From: Pagrus major
Lineage: Eukaryota > Chordata > Actinopteri > Spariformes > Sparidae
NCBI RefSeq assembly: GCF_040436345.1
Contig: NC_133230.1
Coordinates: forward strand, 7,523,297 to 7,587,296
Length of the DNA stretch: 64,000 nt
Direction: 5' to 3'
In this document: piece after piece, positions 55,401 through 64,000 of the stretch
Layout of the letters: each line of letters starts with the position of its first letter
How positions within the stretch are numbered: the first letter of the stretch is position 1
Program-made: the position numbers and the translations under genes
Notes under the pieces: generated by a model
The model's input: only the letters and a program-made list of their open reading frames with translations
The model's database searches: none
What the model was told of the DNA's origin: nothing

Positions 55401-58400
55401 TGAAAGTTTTAATGCATCCAGAAGTCACTGTCACAGCTTTTTCATCACATCACACAAGTTCACTTTCTCATTAAAGACGAGTTAAAGAAGTTAAGTCGCA
55501 CTGGAGGTTTTCAACAGGAACGCAGAAGGCAAATAATACAGCTGCTATATAAGGACGACATTTCTCAGCACAAATGTCAACACCAGTCATCAAATTATTT
55601 ATACGCTGTGGTTAATTAACTGTGTAATATTTTCTGTGAAACCGTGGAAAAAAAGTGTTGATATTTTCTATCTGACTTTGTTTTTGAGAAATATTGCCGT
55701 TTTCAGGAATAACTGAACACAGTTGGCTGAACATGGATGAAGCGAGTCCTTATTAGAGCTGCGACTAATGATTATTTTAACTGTCCATTAATCTACAGAT
55801 AGTTTTTTTTCAAGTAGGCTCATCAATTCATTTGCAGCATGAAACAGAAACAATTAGGAAAACATAGAAAACAGATTAATCGAGAACGATCTAATTTCTG
55901 CCAATCTGCACATAGAAACTTGCTCTTGACGTTTAATTAATGGGATAGATTTTAACTGACCTTTTGACTGCACAGCCAGGGTCATGTAGTGGGCTGAGTA
56001 GTGTTTCTTCCAGAAGGCACGCAGTCGCTTATAGACATTGATCTTCTTCTTCTGTGGCTCGTGCTTCAGTGTCTGGGCATTCCCTGGTGTTGTCACAAGT
56101 GAGCAATCAATTCAGCAGAACTATACAACACTGTAGAAACTGGTTTACAAATGCAGAGGTATCAGCAAGAAAAGGAGACTTGGCATCTGTCTCAGCGTTT
56201 CTGTTTGTTATTGCTGAACATACCCCAAGGAGGCCCTGTGTGTATTATGTGTCCCAGCGGTTGTGTTTACCAACTCACCCCAGCAGAACTTGCCCATAGG
56301 GTGTCCAGGTTTGGCCAAACTGCCAAACAGCATCTCCTTCCTGTGGGAGTCCGACGGCTTAGCCAGCTGGTACTCTGAAAGACAGAAGGAGAGACAGAAA
56401 AACTCAAGACGACAAGAAAAAAAAGAGTGATCAACGGTGTGTAAAAAAAGCCGCATGAGGAGAAGCAGCAGTGAAATTTAACTTCTCAGGACGGAGAAAT
56501 GATGCACAGACTCACCGCTGTCGACAGCCTCCACCTCCCTATCAATGGCGTCTCGGATCATCAGGGGGCAGATGAAGAACTGAGCCCACCTAAGAGGATG
56601 GCAGGATAGAAAGACTATAATCAGGGCCACAGAGAGGGGACACAGGTCAGACAGACACAATCAGATGTAGACGTATACGACAGACAAGAGCAGAGTGGCG
56701 GGTGGCTGATTGAGCCTGTAATGTTTGTCCGAGTCTGTAGGTTCACATCAGGGGTCATTGTGCCACCGTATCCTGCGACCCATCAGAGTCTGAAACATTC
56801 TTCACTTATATTTAACAAAATCTACTTGTATCAGATATTCTGTCAATGAAATGTGTGATCCTATTGCCCTGTTCTGTACATGTGACATCTACTACACGTC
56901 TACATGTCTGTAGTATTAGTACTGTTGGTTTCATACTAAGGTTTTCGACATACTATGTGTACGTGCATACTATACTATGTGCAACAAGTCCAGGACGAGT
57001 CTTGCCACAAAGTGTTCAAAGAGCCATCATGACACAGTTGGTATGTAACTGTTTTAACAAGCCCTAAGTGTTTATTCTGTCCTTTTCTTATTCCTGTGTT
57101 TGTGTTTATCTGAATCTGAATCACCTACTGGTTTGTCTTGAAGTCCACTTCTTAAGGGCAACTTGCTCCGAAAACAAAAAAAAAAAAATCGTCTGATCCT
57201 CATTCACCTGTCAAGAGCCTCTTTGAAGCTCTTCCTCTGGACGTCAAACTGGAAGACGGTCCTCTCACAGTCGGTGGAGGCGTTGTCGCTCCCACCATGC
57301 TTCTTGAGGAAAGCATCAAAGCCATTTTCCGAGGGGTACTTCTCGCTGCCCATGAACACCACTGGGACACAACGGACAAACAGTAAGGGGGAAGAGAGCA
57401 GATTTGAAGAAAAGAAAACAACAACACAAAAAAAATATATAAAAAGGAATATAAAGAAAAAGTCCAGAACAGCTACTTGGTGATGCACCTTGCATTTGTG
57501 GTTTTCTTTTATGTGGACAGCTGGCCAAACACAGACAGCGTTGCATTATGTTTCCTACTGAGCTACAATAGAATCTGATAGTATTTCTCTCCAGATATAG
57601 CTGTAATAGATATCCCCGAATGTTGCTGTTCACATTTGGTGACAGTTCAGATTACAGTTTGTAAGAACGAGCAAAAGCTTTCTTTTCAAACGGACCATTA
57701 AGGAACAATGTTCAACAATGATATTGGTAAAAGAGAGAAAACACGACGTCGGATGACAGAAATTCTATTCATGAGATGTGTTGCTTTCCAAGAGAAGAGA
57801 GCAAATCTGGCTTTTTTGGACAAGAAAAAAAAACCTTAACGCAACAAGTTTCTGCCTGTTCTTTGCTGCTGGGTGGAGGGTATTTTGGGAAATGTCAGAA
57901 ATTATTAACTGAAGCGGAAGTAGACAAAACAGGTTAAGAAAAAGAGGTTGCACTAAATTATTGAACCAAGCAAAATAACTCCTGGAACGCATTAAAAACA
58001 TTGTTGCTGAGTTTTTCCTTCTTGAACTGCAGACAAAGAGCCAAAAGGAAACAGGCTGGTATATGTTGAACAGACTCTGAGGACATTTTTTGATTTGTGA
58101 TTTTAAGCTATATATCAAATTGACCTAACTTGACTTGATAGAAAACAATGTAAGAATATCAGAGGGAGAATTAACCCTTGGCCCAAAGAAACGAGTTGAT
58201 CCTCTTTGGCTGACTACTCACTGTGTTCCAGAAAATGAGCGAGGCCCGGGAGGTCGTTGGGGTCGCTGAAGCTGCCCACTCCAACACACAGTGCTGCTGC
58301 AGACTGACACACACAGGATATCAAGTCATGTTTCTGTCTGACAGTGCACCAAAAGGATAAGTCTGATGATGTTTTTCTGATAGACAACTCATAAAAAGAA

Positions 58401-61021
58401 CAAAACCAACGGCTTGTTCCTCTGCACCAAAGAGCTTTCATTTTGCACCGGGTGACACTTTGGTTCGCGTTTCAGCGGCTGAGAATAGTCCCGAACAAAC
58501 GCACTATTTATTTTAGTTTAAGTACTGTTTGCTAAAAACCTACCGTGCCCACACTTTTCAGAGAATTATGTACCTTGTTAAACAATGAAATTATAAATTC
58601 AAGACTGGTTTTTAAAGATTAACATCTTTTACGGGAACGATCGGAAAAAGAGCTGAAGGCTGCAGACGGGGCAGGGAAATTTATTGAGAGTATTGAGATA
58701 TTTCCAGGCCTGTTCAGTAGCTGGATCCGTATGCACAGAAGTTTAGGAACAAATGTGGTTAAAAAGTGTGCGTATGTATTTAACAACAGCACTATAAATA
58801 GTTTCCTGTTTGTGCTGACAAGCCTTTTGCATAAATAATATCTGCATATCTGATTTCAGCACAAATGTCTTTAGTTTCAACATGACTCAAGGTTTTCTTT
58901 TTTTTTCCTCTCCCGAGACATTTATGTCTAGTCTGCTTAAAAATCAACAGAGCACTACATTAAAAACCTCCCAGTGGTACCTGTTTCTCAGCATTTCCCT
59001 TTTTCTTTTCCCCCTCATCGTCATCTTCATCATCACCGTCGTCCTCGTCGTCTTCCTCAGACTCGTCCTCAGATTCATCTCCAGATTCCTCCTCCTCCTC
59101 TTCCTCTTCCTCTTCTTCTTCTTCTCCGTCCTCCTCCTCGTCTTCGGATGCTGCTGGGCCGCTGTAGTCTGAGATGAGCAGAGCTCGCAGCCCGTTGTCC
59201 AGCACGATGCACCTGGAGGGGGAAAAAGTCAAAAGGTGAAACAGCGCAGGGAGCTTATGTTGTTTCATCGACTTTTACACCTTTCATTGTTTTTTTTCTT
59301 ATTTCGATACTGTCTCTTCGCAGACTGCACCTTATACACTCTTGTATTACGCTCTTTCACAGCAAATTTTCTGTGTGTACCCCACAGAGGCCTCGGGCAC
59401 TGGTGTGTGCTTATAGCATGAAATCGTCCCATCATTCTACAACAATACTGTACTGATCCAGCTGGATAAGAGAGGCTCGATATCATTTTGGGATCTGGGT
59501 TAGTGGATCTGGGTCATTTTCTCAGCACTTCCACACTCATGAATATGAGGAAATAGTATCCTCACATGTGTTTCACGGCACGTAAATTAATTCAATAACA
59601 ATGACAGAGGATAAAGTACAACATAGAGGAAATAAATCATATAACAGGGCTACAATGCTTATTTGTTGTAAAAAGTACCTGAAAAACTGTAAAACTGAAA
59701 GTCATCCATAATAATAGTACTTGAGTAAAAGTCTGTACTTAAGTATCACACATAATTTTCTGGAAATAAATGTACTTGCGCATCAAAGGAACAAGTATAA
59801 GTAAACTATGCATGTATTTTTATCTATGTATCTACTGTCTGCCAATTATCAGATCCGATATTCAGCATTTTTACGATTATCAGAATTAGCGTTTTTAATC
59901 AGATTGCTGATAATATAAATTCATTTAAAAGGAGACCTATTACGCTTTTTCAGTCGTTTCAGTTCCTTCAGTGTGTCGTATAGGTTCTTGTGCATGTCAA
60001 ACGGTCTTGGGAGCTCCCGTCTCCCGCAGAAAACACTGCACCTGAAGCGTCTGAAATGCCTCGTCAGTAGCCCCGTCTTTAATTCCACGACTTCTTGACA
60101 TCTTGCTACGTCAGCACGTCACACATTTGCACAATTTAAGCCTACATTCACGACAGAAGTGAAGCTAACCGACACGAGCTGACCGGAGGCATGGTGAGCG
60201 GCGCTGGCTCAGGCGTGTGGGAGCTGACCAATCAGAACAGACTGGGTATTTAAAGAGACAGGAGCTAAAACAGAGCGTCTCAGACAGAGGGTGAATTTGA
60301 GCATTTAAGCATATAAACCTACTGTAGTAGTAACTCAAAATACCATTATGAATCTGAAAATGAGCATAATATGTCTCTTTTAAAAAAAAAAGTGCAGTTT
60401 TGGCTTGGATGCAACATGTAATCTGTAATGTAACTAGTAACTAAAGTTATCAAATAAAAGTAGTGGAGTAAAAGGTACAATATTTGCCTCTAAAATGTGT
60501 AGTGGAAGTATAAACAGCAGAAAATGGAAATACTAAAGTCAAGTACAAGTACATAAAATTGTACTTAAGTAGGCCTGCAGTACTTGAGTGAATGTACTTA
60601 GTTACACTGTAAGTACTCAGGAGAAGGAGCTTGAGTATGGATGTAACCTGTGCACTGGAGGTGTTCTTTACCTGTACTCTTTAGGGTCACTTGGGGACTT
60701 GATTATCTCGCTGTCTCCAACATTGTCCCCTCCACCTCCATCTGCCGCGTCCCCAAAAGCCCGGCTCTCCTCCTGGGACATCGGGTCCACGTCTTCAGCT
60801 GAGGCTTGGCCCGAGCCCGGGGACGACTCCGCCGGGGCGTTTCTGGATTTGTTCGTCTGCGGCATCCTCGCCAGAGATGATGAGACTTTGGCACTGCGGG
60901 CTGACAGCAAGGCGCGACCATAAACAAGAGGACAGCTCGCTGTCAGCGGTAATTTACTCCTCAGCACGGCAACACACCGTGTCAGCCTGAACACAGCTAT
61001 GATGAAGACCCTCCCTGACAT
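38057..61021 (-). CDS. nrdc: Nardilysin (NRDC), M16 metalloendopeptidase
   Basis: Complete in 31 minus-strand exons; phases close to 1141 residues (human 1151). Exons: 61021-60672, 59212-58981, 58303-58222, 57361-57208, 56589-56516, 56374-56279, 56083-55961, 54525-54468, 53071-52998, 52779-52710, 52455-52378, 50436-50316, 47460-47402, 47068-47014, 46929-46825, 46369-46246, 45918-45832, 44557-44438, 44303-44252, 43886-43736, 42318-42191, 42014-41852, 41649-41618, 41359-41221, 41126-41079, 40989-40937, 39730-39647, 39408-39318, 39074-38958, 38437-38348, 38272-38057. The zinc site HFLEH is residues 217-221 and the third ligand is Glu298 in EVEAVDSE, 77 residues on, as in insulin-degrading enzyme. 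The family's acidic insertion covers about residues 140-184. Nardilysin cleaves before Arg in dibasic sites and aids ectodomain shedding. The start MSGRVFIIAVFRLTRC is a basic, possibly mitochondrial-targeting N-terminus; a second ATG (MPQTNKSR) matches human MPGRNKAK. All donors are GT except GC after exon 13. Confidence 0.95.
40037..40105 (+). repeat. Interspersed repeat fragment ('aggtacttgtacttcacttgag')
   Basis: It lies in an nrdc intron. CTTAAGTAGAATTTTGAGGT and ACTTGTACTTCACTTGAGTA match the repeats at 4480, 48301 and, in reverse, 59660-60620. Confidence 0.55.
42593..43017. mobile_element. Palindromic TTAA-flanked MITE-like element in an nrdc intron
   Basis: The left end TTAAAGGTTAACTCCATCAA pairs with the right end TTGGTAGAATTACCCTTTAA. 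Inside, GATGTCACTAAGTGACTAAA and TTGCATTGTGAGTAATGTAG on the left are mirrored by CTACGTTACCCACAATGCAA and TTTAGCCACTGAGTGACATC on the right. So most of the 425 bp forms a hairpin. It sits between nrdc exons 20 and 21. A truncated sister copy is at 34581-34882. Confidence 0.75.
43018..43440 (+). repeat. Interspersed repeat with 'agctacagccagcagcaagttagctta', plus LINE-like tail
   Basis: CCGTACAGTAAATATGAAGC, TACAGCCAGCAGCAAGTTAG and, further right, GTGCTAAGCTAAGCCAACTG and TTTCCAAAAATGTTGAGTTA belong to the same teleost family as 21690 and 28435. At 43225-43275, GTTGTGCTATATAAATAAAA followed by a TTGAC-repeated tail resembles the 3' end of fish LINE copies, which suggests a nested insertion. 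Confidence 0.5.
46372..46436 (+). repeat. CA microsatellite beside nrdc exon 16
   Basis: About 65 bases of CA with two CACAGA interruptions. It starts two bases upstream (in transcript sense) of the acceptor of exon 46369-46246, so on the nrdc strand the repeat GTGTG... takes the place of a pyrimidine tract. Confidence 0.9.
48301..48412 (+). repeat. Interspersed repeat fragment ('ttgaggtacttgtacttt')
   Basis: TTTTGAGGTACTTGTACTTT, CCATTTTCTGCTACTTCATA and CTCCACTACATTTTGGAAGC match the 4480 and 40037 copies. It lies in the long nrdc intron between exons 12 and 13. Confidence 0.6.
48530..48690 (-). mobile_element. tRNA-related SINE fragment
   Basis: On the minus strand, GCCGAGGGTTCGAGTTCGAT contains a B-box-like word (GGTTCGAGTTC; consensus GGTTCGANNCC). 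It is preceded by CCCCATGTGCAGAGGCTG and followed by GTGGTCC and CATTTCCTGTCACT. This order is typical of a common teleost tRNA-derived SINE. It lies within an nrdc intron. Confidence 0.55.
51031..51110 (+). repeat. Fragment of the 'gggctgagcgatatgac' repeat
   Basis: GGGCTGAGCGATATGACATT followed by ATATCACAATATTTTAGGGT is the usual left end of a widespread fish repeat. A weaker fragment with ATATTGTGAGTGCGATATGA is at about 39930-40000. Confidence 0.5.
55757..55890 (+). repeat. Fragment of the 'agctgcgactaatgatta' repeat
   Basis: AGAGCTGCGACTAATGATTA, CTGTCCATTAATCTACAGAT and CAGATTAATCGAGAACGATC belong to the same family as 27366-27835. It lies directly upstream of nrdc exon 8, in intron 7. 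Confidence 0.5.
59660..60620 (-). repeat. Interspersed repeat split by a nested element
   Basis: The left arm (59660-59815, AGTACTTGAGTAAAAGTCTG) and the right arm (60400-60620, AAATGGAAATACTAAAGTCA, TACTTGAGTGAATGTACTTA) both belong to the family seen at 4480, 40037 and 48301, here in reverse. They flank the inverted-repeat element at 59929-60382. All of it lies in nrdc intron 1. Confidence 0.6.
59929..60382. mobile_element. Inverted-repeat DNA element nested in an older repeat
   Basis: The left end AAAGGAGACCTATTACGCTT, then TTTCAG, is mirrored by CTGAAAATGAGCATAATATG, then TCTCTTTTAAA. The roughly 450-bp interior has no transposase frame. Elements with AGAGACCTATTATGCT-type ends are common in teleosts. 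It interrupts the repeat spanning 59660-60620, so it is the younger insertion. Confidence 0.65.
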
Positions 61022-61111
61022 ACGGGTATGGCGAAATGAGGGCTCAGAAACGACACAGATTAACCAAGACCCTCTGTGTAGAAGAGGCCTATAGGTTTGA
61101 ACCTGAGCTGT

Positions 61112-61119
61112 CACACACA

Positions 61120-61204
<85 letters not shown>
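61112..61204 (+). repeat. CA microsatellite just upstream of the nrdc start
   Basis: About 45 CA units with one CATA interruption, ending 91 bases upstream of the nrdc ATG at 61021. On the nrdc strand it is a GT/TG repeat in the 5' UTR or proximal promoter. The open frame of exon 1 runs through it as a Cys-Val repeat, which is not expected to be translated. Confidence 0.95.
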
Positions 61205-61205
<1 letters not shown>

Positions 61206-61639
61206 AGCCAGCGCCCACAATACAGCTATTCACACAGGCTGTCTGGTGGTTTCGCCCTATTCAGCTGGATGTCAGCTAAAACAGGACCCGGCCAGACGAA
61301 CCCAGCCAACACCTGAACCTCTCATGTGCGCAACAAAGCAGTGAAGACAATACAAAACAGCCCCCAAAAAGACATGACAACAGTAGTTAACTGAACACAA
61401 ACGTGTGCTACAGGCGGAAATAATGAGTTAATGTCGACAAGTACTGCTTTAAAATGAGCTTTCAGCGGGTGTGTGCGTGTTCTGCGTGAAGCCGAACCGA
61501 AACTTTAACTTCAAGAAGTCAGTGCGGGCGACAATGTATCCATACCTTCCTCCCTGCTGACAGCACAAGGGGCCTCCACATATGCGAACACCGCTGCCTC
61601 TCCCCAACAAGCCGCGCTGCGATTCGCCCAGAAGATTCG

Positions 61640-61700
61640 GCGCATCATCATGCCGCCCCCTGATTGGTCGCCGCGAGTTGCAAAAAGGGCGGGGCTCGCG
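61640..61700 (-). promoter_or_regulatory. Candidate nrdc promoter (CCAAT and GC boxes)
   Basis: In a CpG-rich stretch upstream of nrdc, GATTGGT at 61662-61668 reads as ACCAATC on the minus strand (a CCAAT box), and GGGCGGGGC lies at 61687-61695 (a GC box). No TATA box was seen. This suits a broadly expressed housekeeping gene. The distance to the ATG is about 640 bases, so an untranslated intron or a long 5' UTR is possible. Confidence 0.45.
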
Positions 61701-61704
61701 CGTC

Positions 61705-64000
61705 AACACGTGCTTCTCCGTCGCAGTCAGGAGCGGTTACGGTGTAATAGCTGCAGGGACGGGACACTGGCAGCGACAAGTAGCCACCTGGACGTGCCCG
61801 GCAGCTGCTAGCCATCTGTGCGTGATTATGACTGCGAGATTGAGAGTGTTTCAACCGACCACTTGTCATAGCCGGTAAATATCATAATTGGTCGTTTGAT
61901 TTCATCTCCTCAGCCAATATAAGCGCTTTAGGATTGAATTGGATGTGAACTGGCCTGTCAGACAGCCACATGACAGCCACAGTGCCGCATGGAAATTGCA
62001 CCCCACGCCACGTCTTTTTAATGCACCTGTACAGAGGCTCCCGAACTGGGATGGATCGGTTCAGGGGGGGGACCGCTAGGTGGCAGGCATAGGCCACCGG
62101 GGGGATGTTGGGCAAATTTCACACCTGATTTTTCTGAGGATGTTTTTTTTTTTTTTTAGATTTAGATGCTTCTTAGGCTCACGTTAAAGGGAAACCCATC
62201 TGTATAGTTTCAAAAATGTGTACATGCATTCATTATAAGCACATTTTTTCACGAAGCATACATGTGTTGATGCTCTGATGAGACATCCAAGTAAGATGAG
62301 GTGTAAAATGTGAATAAATCTCAAAAAATTTGAAGCATGGGTTTGCAAGATCAGACTGTATCTCTTCCCTCGAATCTCACTCAAATGTGTAAAAACAAAA
62401 TCTTATCATGAATAAGCCACATTGACATTTGTCCAATGCCCTTCCTCTGCCTCCCTTCTGCAGCGTGTTGGCATTTCACCCCTCCGCTGTGCCAATATGT
62501 CCTCCCCCTCACTCACCAACTCTCCCTCTCTTTTCTCTCTGTCTCTCTGTCTGAAGCCAATCTGATTTGCCCCTGGGCTTCTGTCGGCAGAAAGAGGTGA
62601 TAAACACCGCAACCATGACAACCGGCGAGCCAGACACACGCCTGAGTTCCTGTATCCTAATGGCTTTACTTGGCATCCTCTCCTCCTTTAATTCATCAAG
62701 TCCAGCCTCCACCTGAGCTGATATTAAGACACTCGGGACAGATGAAGGCGCCCGTGGTTCCACTTCCACTTCGAGCTGTTTCATCCTTGTCTTTTTCAAG
62801 ATAAACTGATGGTGGGTCTATCAAACTGTGAGATGAAACGGTGTAAACGCTCAAACCTCCGAGTTGCTTAAAAATAGAGCTCTATTAGTCACTGAATAAA
62901 TATTTCCTCAGTCTGATTAACAGAAATGTGAGCATATTGATTCCTCTGACGCGCTCCAAAAGCAGTCAGACAGAAAGTGAAGCTGATTCCTCACAAACAT
63001 ATCCTATTGATCCCTAATGGAGCCCTTGTGAAAACACTATGAATGATGTTTTCAGGAGCAAAGTTCTCGCACCGGGTGCGCACAGAGCCTTTCTTGCTCT
63101 GCTGAAATTGCAAGGCTGTGGTAATAGCGAGGATAAGGAGCCCTATTAGGAGTGTGTGAAAGTGCCTTTACACGCCCCGCCACGTGAAAACTTTCAGAGC
63201 AGAATGGCAGGCCTGACTTGGTGATCGATTGGACAGGCCTCTGCAAACCACGAGCTTGCCCTTCAATGCCAACACATATGGCCTTTTCATGCTAAAGCAC
63301 ATTGTATCAGCTGCAGACGTGAGTAATGCCACATTTTTTCCACTTTTGTGCCTCTGCTATGACTGAGCCCAAATTGAGGTGCACCTCGGGCCTCCCCTGG
63401 AAAGAATGTGTGTGTGAAAAAGCAATGTAGAACGCAGCCAGCTGGATCATTGCAGGTATTATGACTTTGTCCCCTTCTCTGTCAGCTTCCTGTGGAGTCA
63501 TTGGAGGCAGCAGCGACGAGTCTTTACCTTAAGATTTCCAAGGGGGCAAGGTTCCCACGGCAACTGATTTCAATCCTAATTAAAACAGGAGATTTGATTA
63601 ATTAGCTCAACGATGTGCACGAGTGTGTGTGTGTGTGTGTGTGCGTGTGCGTTCGTATGTGGCGTGTGTGTGGGAGTCAGCATGTTCTCGTGAGTCACGG
63701 CGTATCTCGTGTGCAGTTATGTTAAATGAAGAGGGGGTGTTATATGCCCATATGTGCATGCGCGTGTGTGTGTTAACGTGTGTGTGTGTGTGCTCACGAG
63801 CCTGTGGGTAATCCTGTGAATCACCACTCCAGCATGTGTGCTCATGTGTGTGTATGTTTCATGTCTCCCGCGAGGCTTGTCCTTGCCTGCAGTACTACTG
63901 TGTGTGAATCAGAGGTGAGTCCTCTGGAGTTGCCCTTTGCTTTAATCTGGAGATAATGACAGAACCACCTGCCCTCCTGGCCATCCTCTCCCTTTTCCTC
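61705..64000. other. Intergenic; no gene seen
   Basis: No exon with splice sites or family resemblance on either strand. A TG-rich stretch spans about 63619-63860. Short frames at 62509-62799 and 63307-63501 are unsupported. Confidence 0.5.
63619..63860 (+). repeat. Degenerate TG-rich tract
   Basis: Several short TG runs (63621-63641, 63663-63671, 63764-63792, 63834-63853) separated by mixed sequence. It is an old, broken microsatellite region. Confidence 0.75.

Noticed and set aside
58882-59172. Hydrophobic plus-strand frame of 96 residues
   Set aside because: Antisense of the nardilysin acidic-domain exon; Glu/Asp codons read backwards as Phe, Leu and Ser.
60668-61204. 178-residue frame starting with a long Cys-Val repeat
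   Set aside because: The repeat part is the translated CA microsatellite; the real nardilysin start is the ATG at 61021, or the later MPQTNKS start.

Overview
The window reads as nuclear DNA of a teleost fish. It has short multi-exon genes with GT-AG introns, many CA/TG microsatellites, and short inverted-repeat DNA elements and repeat motifs typical of ray-finned fish. The recognisable proteins match vertebrate families. I found no bacterial, phage or CRISPR features. All exon models were built by hand from splice sites, reading phase and remembered family resemblance, with no alignment run.

Layout, left to right. (1) 917-1565 (+): the last two coding exons of a gene that enters from the left; family not recognised. 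(2) 5591-7339 (+): cimap1d (odf3l2), a four-exon sperm/ciliary protein with Pro-Gly-Pro repeats. (3) 7714-10657 (-): ebi3, the soluble cytokine-receptor-like subunit of IL-27/IL-35, six exons, convergent with cimap1d. (4) 11303-15859 (-): a short RABGAP1L-type gene, eight exons, 349 residues, with only the C-terminal coiled-coil part and no PTB or TBC domain. (5) 21217-22240 (-): a FAM163-family single-pass membrane protein, with candidate 5' non-coding exons at 22421-22444 and about 31737, next to a CpG-rich block. (6) 38057-61021 (-): nrdc (nardilysin), complete in 31 coding exons and 1141 residues, with the HxxEH zinc site and acidic domain intact. The phases of all 31 exons close exactly, but one junction needs a GC donor.

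The rest is intergenic or intronic. It holds several inverted-repeat elements: TTAA-flanked palindromes at 32664-33226 and 42593-43017 with relatives elsewhere, a nested insertion at 59929-60382, an element at 17729-18206 and a hairpin at 20553-20675. There is also a tRNA-like SINE at 48530-48690 and several microsatellites. About 22.4-38 kb and 62-64 kb carry no convincing coding exon.

The genes do not form a pathway. Human relatives lie on 19p13.3 (EBI3, ODF3L2), 1q25 (RABGAP1L, FAM163A) and 1p32 (NRDC), so the neighbourhood looks like an ancestral vertebrate linkage group that mammals have split. I saw no clearly undescribed biological system. The most notable points are the stand-alone coiled-coil RABGAP1L gene, the possible extra FAM163/RABGAP1L gene copies in this block, the GC-AG intron of nrdc, and the inverted-repeat families.
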